Below the pieces are notes generated by a model. The model was not told the DNA's origin. It worked only from the letters and a program-made list of their open reading frames with translations, and did not search any database. Both the position numbers and the translations under genes were made by a program. From an uncultured Ignavibacteriota bacterium (lineage in GTDB: Bacteria > Bacteroidota > Ignavibacteria > UBA10030 > UBA8401), in contig CAISDA010000019.1 in the NCBI GenBank assembly GCA_903884005.1, positions 1-61,895 on the forward strand: a stretch of DNA of 61,895 bases, read 5' to 3'. Position 1 is the stretch's first letter. Every line of letters starts with the position of its first letter. Positions 18,601 through 26,708 of the stretch are shown here, piece by piece.

Positions 18601-18739
18601 TTCTCCCGAACCGGGCGCCGCCGCGCCGGCTGCCCCCCAGGCGGTGCAGCAATTGCATGTGGATGATAAAATCGGCCGCAACGATCCGTGTCCCTGCGGC
18701 AGCGGGAAAAAATATAAACAATGCCACGGACAATCCTAA
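15686..18739 (+). CDS. secA: Preprotein translocase ATPase SecA
   Basis: 1,017 residues, longer than the 901 of Escherichia coli. Walker A MGTGEGKT lies at 157-164 and the DEVDSVLVDEART Walker B/DEAD region starts at 264. An insert of roughly 100 residues follows (about 285-390), as in FCB-group SecA. Motifs of the second RecA fold include MAGRGTDIKLG and RGRAGRQGDPGQTQF. The C-terminal SEC-C zinc motif CPCGSGKKYKQCHG should bind Zn and SecB or ribosomes. It powers Sec-dependent export at the inner membrane. An AAAGGA ribosome site precedes the start. Confidence 0.97.
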   Translation: MLSFFSKLFGSKHEADVKSMLPIVNEINQHFEDYQSLSDEDFKAITAGFKAQIAEATHDTDAALDALHEKVAADESPEGREILFAEIDAIEKERHEIVKEALDGLLPAGFAVVKETCRRLVGSTWDAAGTKIVWDMVPFDVQLIGGIVLHQGKISEMGTGEGKTLVATLPLFLNALAGKGVHLVTVNDYLALRDSQWMGKVFEYHGLTVGCITSNMDPAQRRVQYNSDITYGTNNEFGFDYLRDNMVVTADDMVQRGHFYAIVDEVDSVLVDEARTPLIISGPVDVDDQKFNEIKPSVERLVNMQKAYIAKIVAEAEKLMNDGKNNDAGVLLLRAQRGDPKNKKLLKLFSDGGSKKLMLDTENVYMAESNKRMHEIDDEMYYAIDEKNHSIDLTEKGREYLAGPANKEMFVLPDIGTEESMVEGDESLSHDEKQQRKDAITVRYAERSDRIHTVRQLLRAYALFEKDDEYVVTDDGKVMIVDEFTGRLLQGRRYSDGLHQAIEAKEGVTVERDTQTLATVTLQNYFRLYKKLAGMTGTAETEAPEFFEIYKLDVVVIPPNKPVVRLDVEDVVYRTKREKYNALIAEIERLREKRQPALVGTTSVEVSETISRMLKRKSIPHNVLNAKQHQREAEIVANAGLPGAITIATNMAGRGTDIKLGPGVREVGGLAIIGTERHEARRIDRQLRGRAGRQGDPGQTQFYLSLEDDLLRLFGSERIAGIMDRLGVEEGEVIQHSMITKSIERAQKKVEENNFGIRKRLLEYDNVMNQQREVIYAKRRHALLGERLKDDIAAMMQEFIDEMVDSCYDKGDLTELLEAMRVNLLVDLKMTPDEFQKLGASGVKSAAHTAALEFYKRKEEMIGSENMAAIEKMAMLQVIDIRWKEHLREMDDMKEGIYLRAYGQKDPVLEYKAEAFRMFVEMLGMINKEALNFIFKLFPEQQQQFETRTKRRPVRPSQMTLKHDSAAGMGLHSPEPGAAAPAAPQAVQQLHVDDKIGRNDPCPCGSGKKYKQCHGQS

Positions 18740-18776
18740 CACAGCACTCACGAACAGCGAAAGAAAGGCAGAGACA

Positions 18777-19118
18777 ATGAAAGACAACCTTTATCATTAC
18801 AAAGCGCTTATCACGGACGTGGAAAGCGCGGACACATGCCTCGCGTATCTCGATCTCGGTTTCGGCATCGTGCTCACGGGAACGGTCCTGAAGCTCAACC
18901 GCATTGCGGCGCTCAAAGCCACCGGGGCATCGTCGAAGCGTGCGGCGGAAGGGAAAAAATTTTTGGCGTCCCTTGTGCTCAACAAGGATGTCACCGTTGA
19001 AACGATCAAATCCGGTGATGCGTTTCTGGCGGAACTCTGGGTCTACGACAAGACCAAAAAAAGAGTGAACATCAACGACTTGCTCGTGGAGCAGGGCGTC
19101 GCCAAATATAAAAAATAA
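18777..19118 (+). CDS. SNase-fold protein lacking the catalytic residues
   Basis: 113 residues. The pattern of an SADT turn, KLNRIAAL, a helix starting KRAAEGKKFL and the C-terminal INDLLVEQGVAKYKK fits the staphylococcal nuclease OB-fold (compare VNEALVRQGLAKV). By my manual alignment the catalytic Arg35, Glu43 and Arg87 of SNase correspond to Lys, Lys and Ala, so nuclease activity is unlikely and a binding role more plausible. The start is 37 bases after secA and may be co-transcribed. Family assignment is by pattern only. Confidence 0.6.
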   Translation: MKDNLYHYKALITDVESADTCLAYLDLGFGIVLTGTVLKLNRIAALKATGASSKRAAEGKKFLASLVLNKDVTVETIKSGDAFLAELWVYDKTKKRVNINDLLVEQGVAKYKK

Positions 19119-19127
19119 TGTGCGCAT

Positions 19128-19163
19128 AAAAGCCCTTGAATCTCTTGGTTTAAGGGCTTTCTA
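19128..19163 (+). terminator. Probable terminator after secA and the SNase-like gene
   Basis: AAAGCCCTT (19129-19137) pairs with AAGGGCTTT (19152-19160) around a 14-base loop. Only a short T-run follows. Confidence 0.6.
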
Positions 19164-19778
19164 TGTCTAAAAAAATCGACCCGCCTGCTGAACACTGCCG
19201 ACTGCCGGGAACAGTCTCAGAAGAAAGGCGAACGATTTCGAACCCTCACGATGTCTACCTCTTCCGTCGCGGAAAAAAATAGCATTTCGAATACACCAAT
19301 CCACACGGGATCCGCAAACCAAAATCCACTGGTTGCACGCAGAAGTCCGATGCAGTTTAAAAAAATGCTAACGGATTCTGAAAACTTACTGCAGCCCACA
19401 CCCACTGTCTCTATATACCACTGTTTTTCCGCTCCGGGAAAAAATATTGAAGAAATATTTTCACGATCTCGGTAAAAAATACCGTATTCCCGGCATCGAT
19501 ATTAGAATGCAGTGATTTTTTTGGTCGCAAAACTTGGCACAGTAGTTGAAAAAACATATAGCAGAGATAGACAGATGAAGAATAAAAAGCCTGGGTGTGC
19601 CAATTTTTACCTGGTAATAAGGTAATCATGTGTGTAATTAATACCGTTATTTAAATAAAACACTTAAATCATTGCTAAATAAGGCACTTAATTATTGGCA
19701 TGAATTGTGTATAATTTCGTAGTAACTATAAATGTAACCATTTCATTCAACCACTTATTCACTTTTCAAGGAGTTCTT
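19164..19778 (+). promoter_or_regulatory. Long regulatory region upstream of the pilin genes
   Basis: 615 bases with no convincing gene, AT-rich toward the pilin. Visible elements are a sigma-54-like TGGCACA-N4-TTGAA at 19535-19550, two copies of CACTTAA 24 bases apart (19661 and 19685), and TATAAT at 19710-19715 some 64 bases before the pilin start. No clear -35 matches that TATAAT. The short reading frame at 19251-19475 has no ribosome site or recognisable protein character. Confidence 0.5.
19535..19550 (+). promoter_or_regulatory. Sigma-54-like -24/-12 element upstream of the first pilin
   Basis: TGGCAC is followed after 5 bases by TTGAA. The -24 half is perfect for the YTGGCAC consensus; the -12 half has A where GC is preferred. 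A leader of about 215 bases would result, so an alternative promoter nearer 19710 is also possible. Confidence 0.35.
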
Positions 19779-20186
19779 ATGGGCCAGCAACAATTATTAC
19801 TCATCATCTTGGGCGTGATCATTGTCGGTATCGCCGTTGCTGTCGGTATCACAATGTTTCAGGATAACGCCATCAACAGCAATCGCGATGCGGTATCGAA
19901 CGATCTCGTCAACCTGGCGGCGCGCGCTCAGCAATTCTACAGACGTCCCGTCGGTATGGGCGGCGGCGGCAATACATTCACCGGATTGACTGCCGACGCA
20001 GCCGGCATTGGAAAATTAACGCAAAATGATATCAACGATAACGGATCGTATTCCATTACCGCTTCTGCTCCCCAGGCGATCACACTGCGCGGGTATGGAA
20101 AATACACGATCTCGGGACCCCTGGACAGCGTGCAGGTAACATGCGCGGTGACGCCGACGAACTACACATTGACTGTCGTGCGATAA
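19779..20186 (+). CDS. Type IV pilin-like protein 1, Met-Gly start
   Basis: 135 residues. The sequence opens MGQQQLLLIILGVIIVG, a roughly 22-residue hydrophobic helix beginning at residue 6, then a conserved NAINSNRDA segment and a small beta-rich globular domain with one Cys (VTCAVTP). It resembles a type IV pilin in helix-plus-globule design and in its PilB/PilC/PilQ neighbourhood. However, the leader is at most two residues and there is no Glu at position 5. The strong AAGGAG site at 19768-19773 fixes the start. The paralogue at 20359 shares most of the helix. Probably the major filament subunit. Confidence 0.7.
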   Translation: MGQQQLLLIILGVIIVGIAVAVGITMFQDNAINSNRDAVSNDLVNLAARAQQFYRRPVGMGGGGNTFTGLTADAAGIGKLTQNDINDNGSYSITASAPQAITLRGYGKYTISGPLDSVQVTCAVTPTNYTLTVVR

Positions 20187-20269
20187 GACACAACGCGCAG
20201 GCTCACCGTCGAAGTCAACCTTGGCGCTCTGTGTTGTGGTCTTTCAATACCGGTTGAACGCGGAGAACG

Positions 20270-20308
20270 AAAAAAGCAGTCATACTATACCTATGGTTGC
20301 TTTTTTTT
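20270..20308 (+). terminator. Putative terminator between the two pilin genes
   Basis: AAAAAAGCA (20270-20278) pairs with TGCTTTTTT (20298-20306) around a 19-base loop, followed by T. The stem is A/T-rich, so it could be a leaky terminator that gives the first pilin more transcript than the second. Confidence 0.5.
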
Positions 20309-20358
20309 CTTCACCGATTTGACGGGCTGATTTCACGGATGGAAATACAACCAATCGT

Positions 20359-20745
20359 ATGGGAACACAGCAGTTGCTCTTAATCATTCTGGGGGTGATC
20401 ATTGTCGGCATCATGATCGCTGTGGCTGTCGTCATTTTCCACGACAATGCGATCAACTCCAATCGGGATGCGCTCACCAATGATCTGATGGATTTTGCGT
20501 CGCGGGCTCAGCAGTATTACTATCATACTCCCAGCAACGGCGGGGGAGGCAACAGCTTCGCGAACATCACGATGAAATTGCTGACCAATAATAGTGCCAA
20601 TGAGAACGGGTCGTATTCAGTTATCAGTGTGGATCCTCAACAGGTGGTCTTTGCCGGCAGGGGGACGTATCTTGTCGGGATGGACAGCGTCGAAGTGCAG
20701 TGCACAGTAACGCCGACAACGTACGCATTCGTGAAAATTCATTAA
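20359..20745 (+). CDS. Type IV pilin-like protein 2, Met-Gly start
   Basis: 128 residues. It begins MGTQQLLLIILGVIIVG and repeats the motifs of the first pilin: NAINSNRDAL, RAQQYYY, a glycine-rich turn, NGSYSV and a terminal VQCTVTPTTY. An in-frame stop just upstream excludes a longer leader, which independently supports the very short N-terminus. No clear ribosome site. It is a tandem duplicate that could be a second major subunit or a variant pilin. Confidence 0.7.
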   Translation: MGTQQLLLIILGVIIVGIMIAVAVVIFHDNAINSNRDALTNDLMDFASRAQQYYYHTPSNGGGGNSFANITMKLLTNNSANENGSYSVISVDPQQVVFAGRGTYLVGMDSVEVQCTVTPTTYAFVKIH

Positions 20746-20770
20746 CATCAGGATTCGTAACAGAACGCGA

Positions 20771-20805
20771 CAACGCCCCTGTGCTGCCAGAGCACAGGGG
20801 CGTTG
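20771..20805. terminator. Hairpin between convergent pilin 2 and trpB2
   Basis: A perfect 15-bp stem (20771-20785 with 20791-20805) caps a GCCAG loop. There is no T-run on either strand. Its place between convergent genes suggests a shared 3'-end structure. Confidence 0.55.
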
Positions 20806-20867
20806 CGGTATTCGGGACTGCCGGGGACCCGGACTGTTCGATGTGTGGAGTGCGCTGCGGCTCCGCG

Positions 20868-22226
20868 TCAGATGACGGGCAGGCGGTCGATGCTTTCCTG
20901 AATGTGTTCAAGCGGCGACTTGTGCTCGATGAGCCGATGCTGCAAGTAGGCGTCGTACGACCCGAGGTCGAAAAATCCATGCCCGGATAAATTGAAGAGG
21001 ATCGTCTTTGCCTCTCCGGATGCCTTGCAGGCTTCGGCGTGGACGATGGCCGAGCGTATCGCATGCGCGCTTTCAGGAGCGGGGACGATGCCTTCGGTCT
21101 CGGCGAAGAGCACGGCGGCCTCGAAAATTTCCTGCTGTGTGTACGCCTCAGCTTCGATCTGTTTGTCATGATACAGGTGCGAGACGATCGGCGACATACC
21201 GTGATAGCGCAATCCGCCTGCGTGAATCTTATCGGGGATGAACGAATGGCCGAGCGTGTACATCTTCATCAGCGGCGTATACCCGGATTCGTCGCCGAAA
21301 TCGTATGCGAAGACGCCCTTGGTGAGCGTCGGGCACGACGCCGGTTCGACGGCGACGACGCGCAGCGCAGTGTTGGTTCCCCTGAGCTTGTCGCGCAGGA
21401 ATGAAAAACCGAGCCCGGCGAAATTGCTGCCGCCGCCGGCGCAGGCGATCACGATGTCGGGATACGCGCCGGCCTTTTCCATCTGCAGCCGCGCTTCTTC
21501 GCCGATGATCGTCTGGTGCAGGAGCACATGATTCAACACGCTTCCCAGCGCATACTTTGTGTCGTCGCGCTGGACGGCGAGTTCGACCGCTTCGCTGATG
21601 GCGATCGCAAGCGATCCGGGCGAATGCGGATGTTCGGCCAGTATCTTCCTGCCCGCCTGCGTGAGGTCCGAGGGGCTTGCGTGCACTTCGGCGCCGAAGA
21701 GCTGCATGAATGTGCGCCGGTACGGCTTCTGATCGTAACTCACTTTCACCATGAACACTTCGCACCCCAGGCCATACCGTTTGCACGCAGCGGATAATGC
21801 GCTGCCCCACTGGCCGGCCCCGGTTTCGGTGACAAGCCGTTTTACTCCCGCCTGCTTGTTATAGTATGCCTGCGCCAATGCCGTATTGGATTTATGACTG
21901 CCGGCTGAATTGACGCCCTCATATTTGAAAAATATCTTTGCCGGCGTCTGCAGGCGTTTCTCGAGCGCGTACGCCCTGATGAGCGGCGTGGGGCGGCTCA
22001 GCGCATAGGCCTCGCGCACCTCGTCCGGAATGTCGACGAATGAATCGGGGGAGAATTCCTGCGCGATGAGCGCGTCGGGAAAGATCGCCGCAAAATCCGA
22101 CGCCGCTGCCGGCTGTTTCGTGCCCGGATGCAGCGGGGGCGCCATCGGCGTTGTGATATCCGGCAGGATGTTGTACCATTGCGACGGCATTTCATTCGCC
22201 GAAAGGAGTATCTTATTATCGTTCAT
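20868..22226 (-). CDS. trpB2: Tryptophan synthase beta-like protein TrpB2
   Basis: 452 residues, the size of the TrpB2 group (about 50 longer than TrpB1). The PLP lysine lies in NSAGSHKSNTALAQAYY, and CAGGGSNFAGLGF is the phosphate-binding glycine loop. GAGQWGSALS and the C-terminal LFNLSGHGFFDL also fit. It should condense indole with serine (or O-phosphoserine) using PLP in the cytoplasm. It is a single gene without trpA, on the strand opposite the filament genes that flank it. No leader peptide or T-box is evident upstream. Confidence 0.9.
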   Translation of the reverse strand: MNDNKILLSANEMPSQWYNILPDITTPMAPPLHPGTKQPAAASDFAAIFPDALIAQEFSPDSFVDIPDEVREAYALSRPTPLIRAYALEKRLQTPAKIFFKYEGVNSAGSHKSNTALAQAYYNKQAGVKRLVTETGAGQWGSALSAACKRYGLGCEVFMVKVSYDQKPYRRTFMQLFGAEVHASPSDLTQAGRKILAEHPHSPGSLAIAISEAVELAVQRDDTKYALGSVLNHVLLHQTIIGEEARLQMEKAGAYPDIVIACAGGGSNFAGLGFSFLRDKLRGTNTALRVVAVEPASCPTLTKGVFAYDFGDESGYTPLMKMYTLGHSFIPDKIHAGGLRYHGMSPIVSHLYHDKQIEAEAYTQQEIFEAAVLFAETEGIVPAPESAHAIRSAIVHAEACKASGEAKTILFNLSGHGFFDLGSYDAYLQHRLIEHKSPLEHIQESIDRLPVI

Positions 22227-22606
22227 GATGTGTCCCTGTGTTGATGTGGTGGGGGGTGCCGAGGATGCCCATGCCGGCCGGACGCGATTTAAAATGACAA
22301 AGCCCGGACAGTATGAGTTTCACTATCCGCGGCTGTGTAGTTACAAAAAATTACTCTCGATAGCGAAACAAATTATGTTTGCCACCAACGCCATGCGTTG
22401 ACCGGTGCGATCGAATATGTCCCTAATGTATCCATGTGCCAATATACGCACAATTTCTTCACTCATGCAAGTAAAATTCCGCGGACGGACGAATACCCGT
22501 CATTTTCATTATATCAGCGCGCGGTTATTGCTTTTTGTGCCGGGCTGCATTATCTTATCTTGAATGCATGGTATGGAAATATTTTTCGTGGAGCGGTGGG
22601 TCATTT
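22227..22606. promoter_or_regulatory. Divergent intergenic region, trpB2 and pilC
   Basis: 380 bases without a gene, serving two divergent units. Near the pilC side TTGCTT (22528-22533) and TATCTT (22551-22556) with a 17-base spacer form a plausible promoter. I see no trp attenuator, T-box or strong palindrome on the trpB2 side. Confidence 0.5.
22528..22556 (+). promoter_or_regulatory. Probable promoter of the pilC-pilB operon
   Basis: TTGCTT-N17-TATCTT, ending 50 bases before the pilC start. Confidence 0.5.
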
Positions 22607-23983
22607 ATGCCTGAATTTCGAATTGAAGGATTATCATTAGCGGGAAAACCTGTTCAAGGCATCATCAATGCTGAAACGCATAAGCAGGCGAAGGCGCGCG
22701 CGGAACAAATGGCCCGCGACAAAAAATTCAAGCTCTCCGGGGTTCTTCCCCGCACGACCTACCTCTACCGCGTCAAAAAGGGCGCCGACAAACCCATCGA
22801 CGGAGAACAAAAAGCATTCACAAAACAAGAAGTCGATGACGCATTATCGAAAATGGGATACCGCGTCGTCTATGTCCGGAAAAAATTATTCGACAAGGTC
22901 GGCGCGGTGCCGATCACCGAGGTCGTCGGCTTCGTGCGCGTGAGCGCCGACTTGATCAAGCAAAAGCTCCCGTTCAACGACATGATGTCCCTACTCATCA
23001 ACGACATCGAAAACAAAACACTGCGCGAATGTCTTCGGGACATCAACCAGGATCTGAAGCAGGGAAAAGACAGCGAGAAAACATTCATCAAGCACGAAAA
23101 GGAACTCGGCAAGTTCGCCGCGCACATGCTCGGGCTGGCGTCGAAGAGCGGCAACATGGCGGAGATCTACGACAGCACCGCAAAATTTCTGGAACGCAAC
23201 GCGCAATTTAAAAAAGACCTCCGAAGCGCGCTCATCATGCCACTGGTCACGCTGGCGATTCTCTTTCTTGCCGTCGGCTACTATGTAGGATACATTTTTC
23301 CCGCAACGGCGAGCATGTTCGTGAAGTTCAAGATCGACCTTCCTCCGATGACGGCATTCACGCTCAAATTGAGCGACTTCATCCTCAAGAATATGTTTTG
23401 GATCGCGCTCGCGATCGGGGCGCCTATCGTTGCCGGCTTCAGGTTCCTGAGCACCGACCGGGGACGGCTCCTGGCCGATCAGTACATGTGGAAAATTCCC
23501 TACATGGGCAGCCTCCTCCATAAGACGAGCATCGAAATCTTCTGCCGAGTGTTCTACTCGCTGTATTCCGGGTCTGGTGAAAACATCGAAGTGATCAAGC
23601 TCGCGGCCGAGGCGTGCGGCAACACGTATATGGAGAAGCAGATCAAGACCATTGCCATCCCGCTCATGGTCGACAAGGGCATGGGCATTTCCGAGGCGTT
23701 CGAAGCATGCGGCGTGTTCACGAAGACGGCGTTGGCCCGTTTCCATTCCGGGGCTGAAACTGGCAACGTGAAAACCGTCGCCCTGCAACTGGCCGAGTAT
23801 TACGAAAAAGAAACAGGGTACCGCATGCGCAATGCGATCGATATGATCCAGCTCGTGATCTCGATGGTGATCATGGTCGTGCTCACGGCGCTGACGCTTG
23901 TCTCTTCCGAGACGGCGACCATCAGACCGAAAGCGCCCGGCGCCCACGGCATGATACAGCATGTTATTCCCTACCATCGTTGA
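22607..23983 (+). CDS. pilC: Type IV filament inner-membrane platform protein PilC/GspF-like
   Basis: 458 residues. A cytoplasmic N-terminal part of about 150 residues precedes a GspF domain with a helix at about 220-240, a pair around 260-295, and a last helix near 425-445. The stretch FAAHMLGLASKSGNMAEIY and its repeat-like partner LARFHSGAETGNVKTVALQL correspond to the two GspF signatures. PilC anchors the assembly ATPase and extracts pilins from the membrane. The start at 22607 removes an in-frame extension with no pilin-platform character. It lies 52 bases upstream of pilB. Confidence 0.85.
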   Translation: MPEFRIEGLSLAGKPVQGIINAETHKQAKARAEQMARDKKFKLSGVLPRTTYLYRVKKGADKPIDGEQKAFTKQEVDDALSKMGYRVVYVRKKLFDKVGAVPITEVVGFVRVSADLIKQKLPFNDMMSLLINDIENKTLRECLRDINQDLKQGKDSEKTFIKHEKELGKFAAHMLGLASKSGNMAEIYDSTAKFLERNAQFKKDLRSALIMPLVTLAILFLAVGYYVGYIFPATASMFVKFKIDLPPMTAFTLKLSDFILKNMFWIALAIGAPIVAGFRFLSTDRGRLLADQYMWKIPYMGSLLHKTSIEIFCRVFYSLYSGSGENIEVIKLAAEACGNTYMEKQIKTIAIPLMVDKGMGISEAFEACGVFTKTALARFHSGAETGNVKTVALQLAEYYEKETGYRMRNAIDMIQLVISMVIMVVLTALTLVSSETATIRPKAPGAHGMIQHVIPYHR

Positions 23984-24035
23984 ATAACGGTGGCAGGCCC
24001 GATCAGGATTCACGTATCTTCACAATCGACAACTT

Positions 24036-25817
24036 ATGGCCGACGATATTACCGATAAAATAGGATATACCCTTCTCAAAAAAGGAATTATCGATTACGA
24101 AACGCTCGAAAAATCGCTGCGCGTCAAAGAATCGGAACAGAACAAGAAGGACCGCCGCAACTTAGGCCAGATTCTCGTGTCCGAATTCAACGGGGACCAC
24201 GACGCGGTGTTTCGTGAAGTCGCAAGCCTGTACGCCTTTCGCGAAATTTATTTGAACGACGAGGTCATCGATGCCGCGCGCATCGATTTCATCCGCAAAC
24301 TGGTGGACGGGCTTCCCGATCAGATGCGGGAACTGCTGGTGCAGACACGCATGCTGCCGCTGCGGTTCGATACCAAGCAAAGCGACAAGCTCATCATCGT
24401 CTGTTCCGATCCGACGGACCGCTCGATTCCGCTCATCGCCCGGAACTTCAACGTAAAAAAATACGAGATCACCTACGTCCGTTTGAAAGAACTGCAGACG
24501 CTGCTTGAACTCGTCATTCCCCCGCAGAATGAATTCTTAAAGCTCCTGGAGGATAACCATATCTCGGTCGATACCGGAGAGGACGATTCGTTCGACGAAG
24601 AAGCCCTCAATGCCGAGATCAACAAAAGCGCGCTGGCCAATTTGTTCGAAGGCTCGATCGTCGAAGCCGTGCGGCAGGGCGCCAGCGATATTCACATCGT
24701 CGCCTCTGAAGGCAACCGGACGAATTTTCTTTTCCGTATCGACGGCGACCTGCGCCTCTGGCACGTTCAGGAAAACACGGTGCCCGAAGCCGTGCTGGCC
24801 GTGATCAAGGACCGCACCAAAAATGTCGACCGCTTCGAACGCGAAGCGACACAGGACGGATTCATACAGCGCGTGATCGACGGGCATCAGCTCCGGTTTC
24901 GCGTCTCGATCATGCCTATTGTCACCACAGAGTTCAAGCACAAATTCGAAAGCGTCGTGATCCGCGTGCTCGACGACCGAAAGGTGATCACAGACCTGAG
25001 CAAATTGGGGCTTCAGGGACCGGCGCGGGATTTTTTCTACAAGGCGATCAGCAAACCGCAGGGCATCATCATCCTCACCGGACCGACGGGTTCCGGAAAA
25101 TCGACGACGCTGATAGCCGCGCTCTACCAGGTGATCGATCCGACGGTGAATGTGCTCACGATCGAAGAGCCGGTGGAATACATCATCAAGGGCGCCCGCC
25201 AGTTAAAGATCGGCCCGAAGATGTCGTTCGAGGAATCCATACGCGGCATCCTCCGTCACGATCCCGATATTGTGCTCGTCGGCGAAATGCGCGACAAGAT
25301 CACCGCCGAAACGGCCATCAAGCTTGCCAATACAGGCCACCTGGTCTTCTCGACGCTGCATACGAACGATGCGCCAAGCGCCGTCGCCCGATTATACAAG
25401 ATGGGGATCGAGCCATTCCTGATCGCCTACGCGATCAATATTGTCGTTGCCCAGCGTCTCATCCGAACGCTGTGCCCGCTGTGCAAGCTGCCGGTGGACG
25501 ACGACGAAAAAGAGGACCTGGTGAAGTTCGGATTCACAGAGGCTGACGTCGAAAAATATACGTTCTATCGCGCGGCCGGATGTGACAAATGCAACGGGGG
25601 ATACAAGGGACGCGCGGCAATTCATGAAGCGCTCTTCTTTTCGAAAGCCATCAAAAAAATCATCCTCAATGCCGGGGAGAAGGTGGATGAAAATGCCATT
25701 CGCGATCAGGCATCGAAGGACGGCATGTGGACGCTGAGGCGTTCGGGTATGGAACGAATGAAAGAAGGCACGACGACGCTCGAGGAAGTGATTGCTAATA
25801 CCGTTGAAGACGATTAA
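24036..25817 (+). CDS. pilB: Type IV filament assembly ATPase PilB/GspE-like
   Basis: 593 residues. The N-terminal about 130 residues resemble the MshEN/GspE-N domain. Walker A GPTGSGKST is at 349-357, the Walker B region RHDPDIVLVGEMRD near 406-420 and the His box TGHLVFSTLHTNDA follows. A zinc-binding CPLC (479-482) and CDKC (516-519) are the tetracysteine motif of GspE/PilB. It hydrolyses ATP at the cytoplasmic face to drive pilin polymerisation. It is in the same unit as pilC and ends before a hairpin at 25827. Confidence 0.93.
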   Translation: MADDITDKIGYTLLKKGIIDYETLEKSLRVKESEQNKKDRRNLGQILVSEFNGDHDAVFREVASLYAFREIYLNDEVIDAARIDFIRKLVDGLPDQMRELLVQTRMLPLRFDTKQSDKLIIVCSDPTDRSIPLIARNFNVKKYEITYVRLKELQTLLELVIPPQNEFLKLLEDNHISVDTGEDDSFDEEALNAEINKSALANLFEGSIVEAVRQGASDIHIVASEGNRTNFLFRIDGDLRLWHVQENTVPEAVLAVIKDRTKNVDRFEREATQDGFIQRVIDGHQLRFRVSIMPIVTTEFKHKFESVVIRVLDDRKVITDLSKLGLQGPARDFFYKAISKPQGIIILTGPTGSGKSTTLIAALYQVIDPTVNVLTIEEPVEYIIKGARQLKIGPKMSFEESIRGILRHDPDIVLVGEMRDKITAETAIKLANTGHLVFSTLHTNDAPSAVARLYKMGIEPFLIAYAINIVVAQRLIRTLCPLCKLPVDDDEKEDLVKFGFTEADVEKYTFYRAAGCDKCNGGYKGRAAIHEALFFSKAIKKIILNAGEKVDENAIRDQASKDGMWTLRRSGMERMKEGTTTLEEVIANTVEDD

Positions 25818-25826
25818 GCCTGTGAA

Positions 25827-25860
25827 GAATGACCGTTGTCGGCAGCGATGACGGTCATTC
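25827..25860 (+). terminator. Hairpin after pilB, without a T-tract
   Basis: GAATGACCGT (25827-25836) pairs perfectly with ACGGTCATTC (25851-25860). Beyond it the 272-base gap to the next gene contains TATATTTG at 25919-25926, which resembles the Bacteroidota -7 box, but no matching -33 is clear. Confidence 0.5.
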
Positions 25861-26089
25861 ACGTTGTAATAATTACCATCGCGACTGAAAATACTCCCCT
25901 CATTCTGGATTTCCCTACTATATTTGCGTACATTGTAGAAAGTATTGTAGGGTGTTCACGGTTTCCTCATTTTTTCCCTTAATAATCATGGCATTATAAT
26001 TGAACCTCATTCCAAAGGGCGTCGTCCCGGTGGAATTCGGGGTGTCGAGTAAGCGCACGTGTATGTATCTCAAACAGTGACGGCTGCAC

Positions 26090-26680
26090 ATGGGTTCTGG
26101 ACAAACAATGCTGACCATCCTTGCGATGCTTCTGATGGGGCGTCTGATTCTGATGGTGAATGAAAACAACGCCAATATGGGTGAAGCCGTGAAAATGAGC
26201 GAGTACCGCATCACGGCGACCTCTCTTGCCACGTCGTATCTTGAAGATGCGCAGGGAAAAGAATTCGACAGGCTGACGCTGCCGCCCAACGATCCTCCGA
26301 CGGTGTCCGCATCGACATGCACGCTGCCGGCGTCGTTGGGACCCGATGCCGGCGAGGTGTACCCGAACTTCGATGACTTCGATGATTACAACGGTTTGGA
26401 CCGGCAGGACACGCTTCGTGATATTACCGGAAAGATCATCACCGCCATCTATCACATCAGAGCAAAGGTCGAATACGTCAAAATTAGCGGCGGCGCGGTC
26501 GTACCCGAGACGACGACGCCGACATACACCAAACGCCTGACCGTTACAATAACAAGCCCATCCATATTGCAAGACAATTTCAGTTACTCGCTGGCACCGA
26601 AAGCCGGTCACGCACTGCCGACCAATATACAGGATACGCTCGTCTTCAGTACGTTGTTCAGTTATTGGAGACTCCGATAA
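26090..26680 (+). CDS. Minor pilin-like protein A, Met-Gly start
   Basis: 196 residues. It opens MGSGQTMLTILAMLLMG with a hydrophobic helix to about residue 23, then an acidic, Thr/Pro-rich extracytoplasmic domain (DDFDDYNGLD near 100) with beta strands. No database family recognised. Position between pilB and pilT and the Met-Gly-helix plan shared with four neighbours suggest a minor pilin or pilus-initiation protein (PilV-like). Start-site support is weak: no clear ribosome site. Confidence 0.6.
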   Translation: MGSGQTMLTILAMLLMGRLILMVNENNANMGEAVKMSEYRITATSLATSYLEDAQGKEFDRLTLPPNDPPTVSASTCTLPASLGPDAGEVYPNFDDFDDYNGLDRQDTLRDITGKIITAIYHIRAKVEYVKISGGAVVPETTTPTYTKRLTVTITSPSILQDNFSYSLAPKAGHALPTNIQDTLVFSTLFSYWRLR

Positions 26681-26708
26681 TCCGGTTCGCAGCCGGTGGA
26701 GGAAACAT

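Noticed and set aside
15707-18787. 1,026-codon open frame antisense to secA
   Set aside because: It mirrors the GC-skewed third-position use of secA, has no ribosome site or recognisable domain, and secA is certain.
19251-19475. 74-codon frame upstream of the pilins
   Set aside because: No ribosome site, no hydrophobic or domain character; better seen as leader or spacer.
19696-19711. Second sigma-54-like element TTGGCATGAATTGTGT
   Set aside because: The -12 half lacks GC and has several mismatches; overlaps a TATAAT that is the simpler reading.
22227-22530. Tryptophan attenuator or T-box upstream of trpB2
   Set aside because: No run of Trp codons, no T-box core sequence and no terminator/antiterminator pair on the minus strand.
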